A DNA stretch of 31,063 nucleotides from Rubrimonas sp036770645 (lineage in GTDB: Bacteria; Pseudomonadota; Alphaproteobacteria; Rhodobacterales; Rhodobacteraceae). A model generated the notes under the pieces. That model ran no database searches and was not told the origin of the DNA. It worked only from the letters and a program-made list of their open reading frames with translations. Both the position numbers and the translations under genes were made by a program. Shown piece after piece: positions 9,198-17,338 of the stretch; within the stretch, counting starts at the first letter, position 1; each line of letters begins with the position of its first letter. Location of the stretch: assembly GCA_036770645.1 (NCBI GenBank), contig DAIPIU010000034.1, forward strand, positions 1 to 31,063. The letters are read 5' to 3'.

Positions 9198-9281
9198 CGT
9201 TTGCTGCAATCTGGGAGCATATGATGCCTCAAAGGGAAGTGCTTCGGGACAGCGCCGTCAGAGCGCAGACCGCATCGGCAC

Positions 9282-9290
9282 GGAGGAGGA
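9282..9290 (+). promoter_or_regulatory. strong ribosome binding site of the HTH gene
   Basis: GGAGGAGGA ends five bases before the ATG at 9296. It decides the start against in-frame ATGs at 9221 and 9224, whose extra 24-25 residues look non-coding. Confidence 0.65.
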
Positions 9291-9295
9291 CCGAC

Positions 9296-9754
9296 ATGGG
9301 TATGCCTGCGCTGACGATGCCGCTGGCCGACCGCCAGCCCAATTTCGACGAAATGGAGAGCGCCCGTGAGCTACACGCGATGGTCGCACCGTTCATGCTT
9401 AATAATGCTCCCCTGCATCTGACGATCCGTATGGGCGAGCAGACGGAGACGTTCGACCTCGCTCCAGCTGTTGCCCAGACGCTGCTGGCCGTACTCAGCC
9501 ACATCAAGGACGGGCGCGCGGTGACCATCGTGCCAATAGGGGCAACGCTGACCACGCAGCAGGCGGCCGACATGCTCAATGTCTCGCGGCCCTACCTGAT
9601 AGGGCTGATCGATCGCGGAGAGATACCCGCCTCGCGGGTGGGTCGCCATCGGCGCGTCGAGGCCCGGGCACTGTTGGCCTACAAGCGGCGACGCGACGCC
9701 GCCCGCGATGCGGCGCTCGACGCGCTGATCGCTGAGACGGCGCATCTGGACTAG
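9296..9754 (+). CDS. excisionase-type HTH protein, probable antitoxin
   Basis: 152-residue protein. The C-terminal part (about 85-132) is a MerR/excisionase-like helix-turn-helix: LTTQQAADMLNVSRPYLIGL, then DRGEIPASRVGRHRRVEARALLAY. This is the HTH_17 pattern seen in excisionases and in antitoxins paired with PIN proteins. The N-terminal 80 residues (PLHLTIRMGEQTETFDLAPA) form a separate, probably beta-rich region that I do not recognise; it may neutralise the partner. The PIN gene starts two bases after its stop. Codon use and base content are less GC-biased than in the neighbours (for example TTCATGCTTAATAATGCTCC), pointing to acquisition by transfer. The antitoxin role is inferred from gene pairing. 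Confidence 0.8.
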   Translation: MGMPALTMPLADRQPNFDEMESARELHAMVAPFMLNNAPLHLTIRMGEQTETFDLAPAVAQTLLAVLSHIKDGRAVTIVPIGATLTTQQAADMLNVSRPYLIGLIDRGEIPASRVGRHRRVEARALLAYKRRRDAARDAALDALIAETAHLD

Positions 9755-9756
9755 GC

Positions 9757-10341
9757 ATGGAGGCGCGCCCGGATCGGTTCACCGTCTTCGTTGATGCCAA
9801 CGCGCTGGTGCCGGTGCGTCAGCGCGACCTGATCCTGTCATTCGCTAGAGCGGGCTATTTCCGGCTGCGCTGGTCGGACCGGGTTCTGGACGAGTTCGAA
9901 CGGGCGCTGTTGCGCGTCTATCCCGATCTTGAACCGGAGATTGCCCGAAGCCAGCGCAACAGGATGGATACGGAGTTCCCGGAGGCGCGCGTCGCCGACT
10001 ACGACCATCTGATCGTGGCGTTCGCGCATGGCCGGGACGCGGGCGACGCACATGTTATGGCGGCGGCGAAGCAATGCGGTGCGTCCCTGATCGTGACGTC
10101 CAACCTGAAGGATTTTCCGGCTGCCCTCATTGGGCCTGCGGGCATCGAAGCAGTCGCGCCAGATGATTTCATCGCCGATGCCATCGATGTCGATCAAGCC
10201 GTGGCGGTCGTTGTCATCCGCCGTTTGCGCGCGCGCCTCGCGAACCCTGCCCTCGATGCCGCGGGGCTGATCGCGAGGCTGAGAAGAATCCATCTTCACC
10301 AGACCGCCGACCTTCTCGAACCGCTGGCCGCCGAGATCTGA
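9757..10341 (+). CDS. PIN-domain protein, probable ribonuclease toxin
   Basis: 194-residue PIN-fold protein of the PIN_3 kind. The acidic metal-binding residues expected of a Mg/Mn-dependent RNase are present: Asp13 in VFVDANALVP, Glu47 in LDEFERALL, Asp97 in GDAHVMAAA and Asp119 in TSNLKDFP. The C-terminal 50 residues extend beyond the PIN core and are helical. The ATG at 9757 is only two bases after the stop of the HTH gene, so the two form one transcript. In such pairs the PIN protein is the toxin and the upstream DNA-binding protein the antitoxin (family knowledge). The RNA target is unknown. It converges on the helicase gene with 20 bases between the stops. Confidence 0.85.
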   Translation: MEARPDRFTVFVDANALVPVRQRDLILSFARAGYFRLRWSDRVLDEFERALLRVYPDLEPEIARSQRNRMDTEFPEARVADYDHLIVAFAHGRDAGDAHVMAAAKQCGASLIVTSNLKDFPAALIGPAGIEAVAPDDFIADAIDVDQAVAVVVIRRLRARLANPALDAAGLIARLRRIHLHQTADLLEPLAAEI

Positions 10342-10361
10342 CCGCGCCGCGCCGCCCGCCG

Positions 10362-12056
10362 TCACTCCCGCGGCGCCCGCGGCCGGCCCGGCCGCGGGCC
10401 GGTCCGGTCGCCGCGCGGTCCGGTGCGGGGCCGCGCGTCCGGCCGGGCGGGGCGCGCCTCGAGCGTCGGCTCGCCCTCCAGCCGCCGCATCTGCACGCCG
10501 TCCTCGAAGGCGCCGCCGGCCCCGAAGGCCTCGGCGGCCGCGCGGGCGACCTGCACGAAGGTCTCGCTCTCCTGCACCCGGATCGCGCCGATGGCGTCGC
10601 GGGTGATGCCGCCCGCCTCGCAGATGCGGGGCAGCAGCCAGCGCGCCTCGGCCCGGTCGCGGCGGCCCACCGACAGCGCGTACCAGACCGCGTCGCCGAA
10701 GGCGGCGATGTCGCGGGCCGGGCGCGGGGCGGCCTCGGCCGCCGCCGGGTCCGCCAGCACCTCGGGCGCCGACCGCCCGTCGCGCCACAGCCGCACGAAG
10801 GCCGCCGCCACCCGTTCGGCGCCGAAGCGCTCCAGCAGCGCGGCGGCCAGCGGCGCGGCATCGTCCGGGGCGGCGTTCAGCGCCGGATGCTCCATGATCC
10901 GCGCGTCGTCGCGCGCCTGCACCGCCTCGGCGGAGGGCGCGGGGCCCCATTCGGCCTCGACCCGCGCGCCCTGCAGCAGGCGCTGCGCCTTGCGCATGTC
11001 GGCCGGGGCGACGATCAGCGCCGACACGCCCTTGGCCCCGGCGCGCCCCGTGCGGCCGGACCTGTGCAGCAGCGTCTCGGAATTGGTCGGCAGATCGGCG
11101 TGGATCACCAGGTCCAGCCCCGGCAGGTCGATGCCGCGCGCCGCCACGTCGGTCGCGATGCACACCCGCGCGCGCCCGTCGCGCAGCGCCTGCAGGGCCT
11201 GCGTCCGCTCCTGCTGGCTCAGTTCGCCCGACAGCGCCACGGCCTGCAGGCTGCGGTTGCCCATCCGCGCAAGCAGATGGTTCACGTTCGCCCGCGTCTT
11301 GCAGAACACGATGGCCGCCCGCGCCTCGTGATAGCGCAGCAGGTTGAAGATCGCATGCTCGCGGTCGCGCTGCGCCACGGTGACGGCGCGATAGGCGATG
11401 TCGGCGTGCTGGCGCGCCTCGCCCGCGGTCTGGATGCGCAGCGCGTCGCGCTGGAAGCGTTGCGCCAGCTCCGCGATGGCCTTCGGCACGGTGGCCGAGA
11501 ACATCAGCGTGCGCCGGCCCGCCGGGGCGGCCCCGAGGATGAACTCGAGATCCTCGCGGAAGCCGAGGTCGAGCATCTCGTCGGCCTCGTCCAGCACGCA
11601 GGCCCGCAGGGCGGACAGGTCCAGCGCCCCGCGCTCGATGTGGTCGCGCAGACGGCCCGGCGTGCCGACCACGACATGCGCGCCGCGCTCCAGCGCCCGC
11701 CGTTCGGTGCGCGCGTCCATGCCGCCGACGCAGGTGGCGATCTGCGCGCCGGCCTCGGCATAAAGCCAGGACAGTTCGCGCGCCACCTGCAGCGCCAGTT
11801 CGCGCGTCGGCGCGATCGCCAGCGCCAGCGGCTTCGGGGCCGGCGGCAGCCGGCCGTCCCCCCCGAGGATCTCCGGCGCGATGGCCAGCCCGAAGGCCAC
11901 GGTCTTGCCCGACCCGGTCTGCGCCGACACCAGCGCGTCGCGCCCCGCGGCCTCGGCCGCCAGCACCGCGCGCTGCACGGGGGTCAGGCTGTCGTAGCCC
12001 TTCGCCGCGAGCGCGGCGGCCAGGGGCGCGGGAATGTCGATGTCCGCCGCGAGCAT
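10362..12056 (-). CDS. DEAD/DEAH-box RNA helicase
   Basis: ATP-dependent RNA helicase of 564 residues, of the DeaD/CsdA/DbpA type acting in ribosome assembly or RNA turnover. The motifs appear in order: Q motif TPVQ (25-28), AQTGSGKT (45-52), PTRELALQV, VGTPGRLRDHI, DEAD (156-159), SAT (187-189), IVFCKTRANV, ARGIDLPGLD and HRSGRTGRAG. A DbpA-like RNA-binding segment lies in the C-terminal third. It is followed by a disordered Arg/Pro/Gly tail (ARPDARPRTGPRGDRTG) of about 40 residues. The ATG at 12054-12056 is chosen over 12113 because the extra 19 residues are low-complexity and AGGCGG stands just before it. Its upstream side is interrupted by the assembly gap. Confidence 0.95.
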   Translation of the reverse strand: MLAADIDIPAPLAAALAAKGYDSLTPVQRAVLAAEAAGRDALVSAQTGSGKTVAFGLAIAPEILGGDGRLPPAPKPLALAIAPTRELALQVARELSWLYAEAGAQIATCVGGMDARTERRALERGAHVVVGTPGRLRDHIERGALDLSALRACVLDEADEMLDLGFREDLEFILGAAPAGRRTLMFSATVPKAIAELAQRFQRDALRIQTAGEARQHADIAYRAVTVAQRDREHAIFNLLRYHEARAAIVFCKTRANVNHLLARMGNRSLQAVALSGELSQQERTQALQALRDGRARVCIATDVAARGIDLPGLDLVIHADLPTNSETLLHRSGRTGRAGAKGVSALIVAPADMRKAQRLLQGARVEAEWGPAPSAEAVQARDDARIMEHPALNAAPDDAAPLAAALLERFGAERVAAAFVRLWRDGRSAPEVLADPAAAEAAPRPARDIAAFGDAVWYALSVGRRDRAEARWLLPRICEAGGITRDAIGAIRVQESETFVQVARAAAEAFGAGGAFEDGVQMRRLEGEPTLEARPARPDARPRTGPRGDRTGPRPGRPRAPRE

Positions 12057-12163
12057 GTCACCGCCTATGGGCCGGGGAGGCGCCGACCTCGACGCCGGGG
12101 CGCGGCCCGCCATGCCGCACCGCGGTCGCTACAGGCTGGGCGCGGCCCTGTCAAAGACGCCGG

Positions 12164-12263
12164 NNNNNNNNNNNNNNNNNNNNNNNNNNNNNNNNNNNNN
12201 NNNNNNNNNNNNNNNNNNNNNNNNNNNNNNNNNNNNNNNNNNNNNNNNNNNNNNNNNNNNNNN
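12164..12263. other. assembly gap (100 N)
   Basis: Exactly 100 N, the conventional filler for a gap of unknown size. It removes the C-terminal end of the GntR regulator and may hide further genes. On the minus strand, the sequence just left of the gap reads GVFDRAAPSL and a stop at 12129-12131 in one frame. This could be the tail of a hidden gene or chance. Confidence 0.98.
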
Positions 12264-12880
12264 TGCTGGTCCAGCAGCATGCGCCCGCTGCCGTCGATGC
12301 TGCGCAGCAGGTCGCGGTTGTAGAAGATGCCGCGCCGGGTCAGGTCGTAGACCGAGGCCATCATGTGGATCAGCGTGGTGTTGTGGCTGGCGTCCACCAC
12401 CGCGCCGTGCAGGGCGAAATCGGCCTCGCGCGAGGCGTCGGCATCGTCCTCGGCCCAGGCGCGCTGCAGCGCGTCGGCGATGCGCGCCAGCCGGTCGCGG
12501 TCGGTCTGCGTGGCGCGCAGGGCGGCGAGTCGGGCGGCGAAGCCCTCCTGCTCGCGGCGGTATTCGAGGTAATCGTAGAACGCCTCGCCGTGCCGGGCAT
12601 AGAGCGCCAGCATCGCCGGCGACATCGCCCGCCCGGTGAGGTCTGCGATGTAGGTGCCGTCGCCGTGGCGCACGGTCACCAGGTTGCGGCCCTCCAGCAC
12701 CTGCAGCGCCTCGCGCAGCTTGGGCCGCGACACGCCCAGCGCCTCGGCGAGGTCGCGCTCCGCGGGCAGCCTGGCGCCGCCCTTCAGCACGCCGTCGACG
12801 ATCATGGTCTCGATCTCGGACACCACCACCTCGACCACGGATCCGTGGTCGATGGGCTCGAAAACCTCCGTGGCGATCAT
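12264..12880 (-). CDS. GntR family FCD-type regulator (LldR/PdhR-like), truncated by gap
   Basis: Transcription factor with an N-terminal winged helix (about residues 10-75: LPAERDLAEALGVSRPKLREALQVLEGRNLV and the wing RHGDGTYIAD). An FCD ligand-binding domain follows, with DFALHGAVVDASHN near 154-167, whose His and Asp residues bind metal or carboxylate ligands in this family. 205 residues are visible; about 45 are lost in the gap. It is divergent from lldD and next to PDH and lactate permease genes, like LldR and PdhR, so lactate or pyruvate is the likely effector (inference). The ATG at 12878-12880 is favoured. The GTG at 12916 would add 12 residues, lacks a ribosome binding site and overlaps the candidate operator. 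Confidence 0.9.
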
Positions 12881-12913
12881 CCGGCCCGCCTTTCCATCCG
12901 CGACATGCGACCA

Positions 12914-12934
12914 CACGTCAACATAATTTACCGC
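12914..12934 (-). promoter_or_regulatory. candidate operator at the GntR regulator start
   Basis: Read on the minus strand this is GCGGTAAATTATGTTGACGT plus a final G. It matches the dyad at 13121-13141 at 14 of 21 positions, sharing GGTAAAT, AT, T and AC in register. Two related AT-rich elements flanking a divergent regulator/operon pair suit binding by the regulator, possibly for autoregulation. Confidence 0.35.
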
Positions 12935-13107
12935 TGCCGCCGCCGCGTTTCAAGGCCGCAATGCCGGACGCGCCGCCGGCATTCGCCGCATTCCTTCAAC
13001 GCTTTGCGCGGTTTCTGTGCATCGCGGGGCGCCTCGGCCGCGCCGCGGGCGACGGGGCCGCCCCGCGCGCCGCCCGAAAGCCCCGCGGCGCCAGCGGATT
13101 TTTTCGG

Positions 13108-13137
13108 TTGACCATGCCTTGTGGTAAATAATATGAA
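13108..13137 (+). promoter_or_regulatory. putative lldD promoter
   Basis: TTGACC at 13108-13113 and TATGAA at 13132-13137 with an 18-base spacer. The -10 hexamer lies inside the inverted repeat at 13121-13141, so a bound repressor would block polymerase. An alternative -10, TAATAT at 13129-13134, has a 15-base spacer. Confidence 0.4.
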
Positions 13138-13141
13138 CCAC
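13121..13141. promoter_or_regulatory. candidate operator (inverted repeat) for the lactate operon
   Basis: GTGGT (13121-13125) and ACCAC (13137-13141) are inverted arms around the AT-rich centre AAATAATATGA. GntR/FCD regulators such as LldR and PdhR bind dyads built on TGGT and ACCA half-sites, though usually with a shorter spacer. The site overlaps the putative -10 element. Confidence 0.45.
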
Positions 13142-13216
13142 TTCAAGAACGGGTCGCGGCACAGGCCGCGCCGGCGGCGGGCCGAAGGTCCGCGCATCTC
13201 CGGGGGGAGACACGAC

Positions 13217-13471
13217 ATGACCGCATGCACCGCGCGCGCGCCGACCGCGCGCGCCCTGCGCCGCCGCGGCGGCGATCCGCCCCGCCGCCCGCGCGCCGCG
13301 TCCCCGGGCCGCCCGTGCCCGGGCCGCCCGTCCCCGCGCCCGTCCCGCATCTTCGCCGAAACCGGCGGCCCCGCCGCCCTGACGATGCGCCGCATGGCCG
13401 GCGCGCGCGCCGGGGGGCCTGATCGCGCCCGGGCCGACCGCAGCGAGAGGATCCAGCACCGATGCGCCTGA
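13217..13471 (+). CDS. possible leader ORF overlapping the lldD start
   Basis: 84-codon reading frame starting MTACTARAPTARALRRRGGD, preceded by GGGGGGAGA ending eight bases before its ATG. This is a better ribosome binding site than that of lldD itself. The product is Arg/Pro-rich (PPRRPRAASPGRPCPGRP) with no recognised domain. Its stop (13469-13471) lies just after the lldD ATG (13462), as in translational coupling. A 14-base unit (13303-13316) repeats at 13318-13331, giving GRPCPGRP. High GC makes such frames common, so coding status is uncertain. It could be a regulatory leader peptide, a decayed gene or chance. Confidence 0.3.
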   Translation: MTACTARAPTARALRRRGGDPPRRPRAASPGRPCPGRPSPRPSRIFAETGGPAALTMRRMAGARAGGPDRARADRSERIQHRCA

Positions 13472-14607
13472 GCCAGTGCCACAACTTCCACGACTTCCGC
13501 CGCCTCGCGCAGCGGCGCCTTCCCAGCCCGATCTTCAACTACATCGACGGCGGCGCCGACGACGAGACCACCTATCGCGAGAACACCCTCGCCTATCAGC
13601 GCTGCGACCTGCTGCCCTCGGTGCTGCGCGGCGTCGGCGAGGTCGACATGTCCGTCACCGTGATGGGCCAGAAGCTCGACGTGCCGTTCTACTGCTCGCC
13701 CACCGCCCTGCAGCGGCTGTTCCACCACGAGGGCGAGCGCGCGGTCGCCGCGGCGGCCGAGGGCGCCGGCACCATGTTCGGCGTCTCCTCGCTCGGCACC
13801 GTCAGCCTCGAGGAGCTGCGGAAAAAGCACCGCAACCCGCAGGTCTACCAGTTCTATTTCCACCGCGACCGCGGCCTGAACCGCGCGATGATGAGCCGCG
13901 CCAAGGAGGCCGGGGTCGAGGTGATGATGCTGACGGTGGACAGCATCACCGGCGGCAACCGCGAACGCGACCTGCGCACCGGCTTCTCGATCCCCTTCAA
14001 GCTGACGCTGGGCGGCATGATCCAGTTCGCGATCAAGCCGATGTGGGGCATCAACTACGTCACGCACGAAAAGTTCAGCCTGCCGCAGCTCGAGGAGCAT
14101 GTGGACATGTCGGGCGGGGCCAGCTCGATCGGCGGCTACTTCACCAACATGCTCGACCCGACGATGAACTGGGACGACGTGGCCGAGATGGTCGACCAGT
14201 GGGGCGGGCAGTTCTGCCTCAAGGGCCTGATGACCGCGGCCGACGCATCCCGCGCCGCCGAGATCGGCTGCACCGGCGTCGTGCTGTCCAACCATGGCGG
14301 CCGCCAGCTCGACGGCTCGCGCACGCCCTTCGACCAGCTGAAGGAGGTGCTCGACGCCGCCGGCGACCGGCTGGACGTCATGATCGACGGCGGCGTGCAG
14401 CGCGGCACCCACGTCCTCAAGGCGCTGTCGCTGGGCGCCAAGGCGGTCGGCCTCGGGCGATTCTACCTGTATCCTCTCGCCGCCGCCGGGCAGCCGGGGG
14501 TCGAGCGGGCGCTGGCCCTGCTGCGCGCCGAGGTCGAGCGCGGCATGCGGCTGATGGGCGTCTCGTCGCTCTCGCAGCTCGGCCCCGACAATCTGCGCTT
14601 CCGCTGA
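13462..14607 (+). CDS. lldD: FMN-dependent L-lactate dehydrogenase
   Basis: Alpha-hydroxy-acid oxidising flavoprotein of 381 residues that oxidises L-lactate to pyruvate, passing electrons to the quinone pool at the inner membrane. FMN and substrate motifs: FNYIDGGADDE (26-35), CSPTALQRLFHHEGE (78-92), KGLMTAADA (254-262), the catalytic SNHGGRQLD with His278 and Arg281, and the FMN phosphate loop IDGGVQRGTHVLKALSLGA followed by VGLGR. AGAGGA lies ten bases before the ATG. It is the first established gene of the lldD-aceE-aceF-lpd-lldP row. The neighbouring permease and PDH make lactate the likely substrate; other 2-hydroxyacids cannot be excluded from sequence. Confidence 0.93.
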   Translation: MRLSQCHNFHDFRRLAQRRLPSPIFNYIDGGADDETTYRENTLAYQRCDLLPSVLRGVGEVDMSVTVMGQKLDVPFYCSPTALQRLFHHEGERAVAAAAEGAGTMFGVSSLGTVSLEELRKKHRNPQVYQFYFHRDRGLNRAMMSRAKEAGVEVMMLTVDSITGGNRERDLRTGFSIPFKLTLGGMIQFAIKPMWGINYVTHEKFSLPQLEEHVDMSGGASSIGGYFTNMLDPTMNWDDVAEMVDQWGGQFCLKGLMTAADASRAAEIGCTGVVLSNHGGRQLDGSRTPFDQLKEVLDAAGDRLDVMIDGGVQRGTHVLKALSLGAKAVGLGRFYLYPLAAAGQPGVERALALLRAEVERGMRLMGVSSLSQLGPDNLRFR

Positions 14608-14660
14608 GACGCGGCGGCCGACCCCGACACAGCCCTCCCGAGAACCCAGGAGACTGCGCC

Positions 14661-17315
14661 ATGAAAGCACTCGGACCCGACATCGACCCCGCGGAATCGC
14701 GCGAATGGCAGGACGCCGTCGCGGACGTGATCGAGCGCGACGGCCCGAACCGCGCGCATTTCCTGCTCGACCGGGCGGTCGCGCAGGCCCGCGCCGCCGG
14801 CGCCACGCTGCCGTTCTCGGCCACCACGCCCTACCAGAACACCATCCCCGTCGATGACCAGATCGCCTTTCCGGGCGACCTCGAGATGGAATGGCGCATC
14901 CGCACCATCAACCGCTGGAACGCCATGGCGACCGTGGTGCGCCGCAACAAGGAATCCAGCGAATACGGCGGGCACATCGCCTCCTTCGCCTCCTCGGCGG
15001 TGATGTACGATGTCGGCCTCAACCATTTCTGGCGCACGAAATCGCCGATCCACGGCGGCGACCTGGTGTTCTTCCAGGGCCACGCGATCCCCGGAATTTA
15101 TGCACGCTCGTTCATGGAGGGCCGGATCAGCGAGGAGACATTGCTGAATTTCCGCTCCGAAGTCGGCGGAAAGGGGCTGTCCTCCTATCCCCACCCCTGG
15201 CTGATGCCGGATTACTGGCAGTTCCCGACCGTCAGCATGGGCCTCGGGCCGCTGATGGCGATCTACCAGGCGCGGTTCATGAAATACATGCACAACCGCG
15301 GCCTCATCGACATGGCCGACCGCAAGGTCTGGTGCTTCCTCGGCGACGGCGAGATGGACGAGCCCGAAAGCCGCGGCGCCATCGACCTCGCCGCGCGCGA
15401 GAAACTCGACAACCTGATCTTCGTGATCAACTGCAACCTCCAGCGCCTCGACGGCCCGGTGCGCGGCAACGGCAAGATCGTCCAGGAACTCGAGGGCGAC
15501 TTCCGCGGCGCCGGCTGGAACGTGGTCAAGCTGCTCTGGGGCAAGGGCTGGGACCGGCTGCTCGAGAACGACATCACCGGCCGCCTGCGCCAGTTGATGG
15601 ACGAGACGGTGGACGGCGATTACCAGACCTTCAAGTCGAAGGACGGGGCCTACATCCGCGAACACTTCTTCGGAAAATACCCCGAGACGGCGGCGCTGGT
15701 CGAGGACTGGACCGACGACCAGATCTGGAAGCTGACCCGCGGCGGCCACGACCCCGAGAAGGTCCACACCGCCTACGCCCGCGCCGTCGCGACCAAGGAC
15801 CAGCCGACCTGCCTGCTGATCAAGACGGTCAAGGGCTACGGCATGGGCACGGCCGGCGAGGGCCAGAACACCACGCATCAGCAGAAGAAACTCGCCGAGG
15901 ACCAGTTGCGGGCCTTCCGCGACCGCTTCCAGATCCCTGTCTCGGACGAAGATCTGCCCAAGGCGCCCTTCGTGTCGCTGAACAACGCGCAGAAGGCCTA
16001 TCTCGCCGACCGCCGCAGGGCGCTGGGCGGCGCCTTCCCCCAGCGCAGCACCCAGGTGCAGAAGCTCGAGATACCGCCGCTCGAAGCCTTCAAGGCGCAG
16101 CTTCAGGGAACCGGCGACCGCGAAATATCCACCACCATGGGCTTCGTCCGCGTGCTGACGACGCTGATCCGCGACAAGCAGATCGGCAAGCATGTCGTGC
16201 CCATCGTCCCCGACGAAAGCCGCACCTTCGGGATGGAGGGGCTGTTCCGCTCGATCGGCATCTACAACCCGGAAGGGCAGAACTACACGCCCGAGGACCG
16301 GGACCAGATGTCCTATTACCGCGAGGCGACCGACGGGCAGGTGCTCCAGGAGGGCATCAACGAGGCCGGCGCCATGGCCGACTGGATCGCGGCGGCGACG
16401 TCCTATTCGGTCCACGGCGTGCCGATGATCCCGTTCTTCATCTACTATTCGATGTTCGGCTTCCAGCGCATCGGCGATCTCGCCTGGGCGGCCGGCGACA
16501 GCCGCGCCCGCGGCTTCATGCTCGGCGGCACCGCGGGGCGCACCACGCTGAACGGCGAGGGGCTGCAGCATCAGGACGGCCACAGCCACATCCTGTCCGG
16601 CACCATCCCGAACTGCATCAGTTACGACCCCACCTTCCAGTATGAAGTCGCCGTGATCGTTCGGCACGGTCTGCAGCGCATGTTCGTCGATCAGGAAGAT
16701 GTATACTTCTACATCACGCTGATGAACGAGAACTACTCGCATCCCGACATGCCGACGGGGTCCGAGGACGGCATCATCCGCGGCCTCTACCGGCTGCGCG
16801 AGACCAAGAAGCCGGGCAAGAAGCACGTCAACCTCCTGGGGTCCGGCACCATCCTGGTGCAGGCGCTGAAGGCGGCCGAGATGCTGCAGGCCGATTTCGG
16901 CGTCACCGCCGACATCTGGTCGGCCACCAGCCTGACCGAACTGGCGCGCGACGGTCAGGACGCGGCGCGGTGGAACCGGCTCAATCCGCTTGCCGAACCG
17001 CGGGTGCCCTTCGTCACGCAGGAACTGGCCAAGGCGAAGGGCCCGGTGATCGCGGCCACCGACTACATGCGCAACTTCGCCGAACAGATCCGCGCCTTCG
17101 TGCCGGGCCGCTACACCGTGCTCGGGACCGACGGCTTCGGCCGCTCGGACAGTCGCGTCAACCTGCGGCGGTTCTTCGAGGTGGACGCCAACCACATCGC
17201 CGCGGCGGCGATGGTCGACCTGTTCCGCGAGGGGGCGATCGAAGAAGCGGTGCTCGTATCCGCCCTGAAGAAATACGACATCGACGGCGCAAAGCCGAAC
17301 CCGCGGCTGGTCTGA
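14661..17315 (+). CDS. aceE: pyruvate dehydrogenase E1 component, homodimeric type
   Basis: Thiamine-diphosphate enzyme of 884 residues that decarboxylates pyruvate and reductively acetylates the lipoyl group of E2. The start MKALGPDIDPAESREWQDAV has the typical AceE N-terminus. Further motifs are NKESSEYGGHIASFASSA (96-113), FFQGHAIPGIYARSFMEGR (137-155) and the ThDP motif GDGEMDEPES (228-237) through NCN (257-259). Length matches the E. coli enzyme (about 887). AGGAG stands before the ATG at 14661. The same frame is open upstream through lldD, but that part is a shadow. It follows lldD by 53 bases and precedes aceF by 23. Most alphaproteobacteria use a PdhA/PdhB heterotetramer, so this type is notable. 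Confidence 0.97.
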   Translation: MKALGPDIDPAESREWQDAVADVIERDGPNRAHFLLDRAVAQARAAGATLPFSATTPYQNTIPVDDQIAFPGDLEMEWRIRTINRWNAMATVVRRNKESSEYGGHIASFASSAVMYDVGLNHFWRTKSPIHGGDLVFFQGHAIPGIYARSFMEGRISEETLLNFRSEVGGKGLSSYPHPWLMPDYWQFPTVSMGLGPLMAIYQARFMKYMHNRGLIDMADRKVWCFLGDGEMDEPESRGAIDLAAREKLDNLIFVINCNLQRLDGPVRGNGKIVQELEGDFRGAGWNVVKLLWGKGWDRLLENDITGRLRQLMDETVDGDYQTFKSKDGAYIREHFFGKYPETAALVEDWTDDQIWKLTRGGHDPEKVHTAYARAVATKDQPTCLLIKTVKGYGMGTAGEGQNTTHQQKKLAEDQLRAFRDRFQIPVSDEDLPKAPFVSLNNAQKAYLADRRRALGGAFPQRSTQVQKLEIPPLEAFKAQLQGTGDREISTTMGFVRVLTTLIRDKQIGKHVVPIVPDESRTFGMEGLFRSIGIYNPEGQNYTPEDRDQMSYYREATDGQVLQEGINEAGAMADWIAAATSYSVHGVPMIPFFIYYSMFGFQRIGDLAWAAGDSRARGFMLGGTAGRTTLNGEGLQHQDGHSHILSGTIPNCISYDPTFQYEVAVIVRHGLQRMFVDQEDVYFYITLMNENYSHPDMPTGSEDGIIRGLYRLRETKKPGKKHVNLLGSGTILVQALKAAEMLQADFGVTADIWSATSLTELARDGQDAARWNRLNPLAEPRVPFVTQELAKAKGPVIAATDYMRNFAEQIRAFVPGRYTVLGTDGFGRSDSRVNLRRFFEVDANHIAAAAMVDLFREGAIEEAVLVSALKKYDIDGAKPNPRLV

Positions 17316-17338
17316 GCCGGGACGAGGGAGAAACGACC

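Larger units (their letters stand above)
12881..13461. other. regulator-lldD intergenic region
   Basis: 581 bases without an established gene. It has three parts. The first, near 12911-12934, is AT-rich and lies next to the regulator start, with a candidate operator. The second, 12935-13100, is GC-rich with no visible signal. The third begins at 13101 with an AT-rich promoter and dyad region, followed from about 13142 by a very GC-rich leader that contains a possible 84-codon ORF ending within the lldD start. Confidence 0.6.

Noticed and set aside
9142..9295. Attachment site flanking the HTH-PIN pair
   Set aside because: I looked for direct repeats on both sides of the pair and for a tRNA end, and found neither. 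The excisionase-like HTH alone does not make it an integrative element; no integrase is present.
12065..12263. C-terminal end of the GntR regulator read straight through the N run
   Set aside because: The gap size is arbitrary, so the reading frame after it has no meaning.
13261..13340. CRISPR-like or satellite repeat in the lldD leader
   Set aside because: There are only two copies of a 14-base GC-only unit, with one base between them, in phase with codons for GRP; this is simple low-complexity sequence.
13476..14660. Open frame in phase with aceE running through the whole of lldD
   Set aside because: It gives an Arg/Pro/Gly-rich translation without family similarity, while the lldD frame has full FMN-enzyme motifs. 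The aceE start at 14661 has a good ribosome binding site and the family N-terminus.
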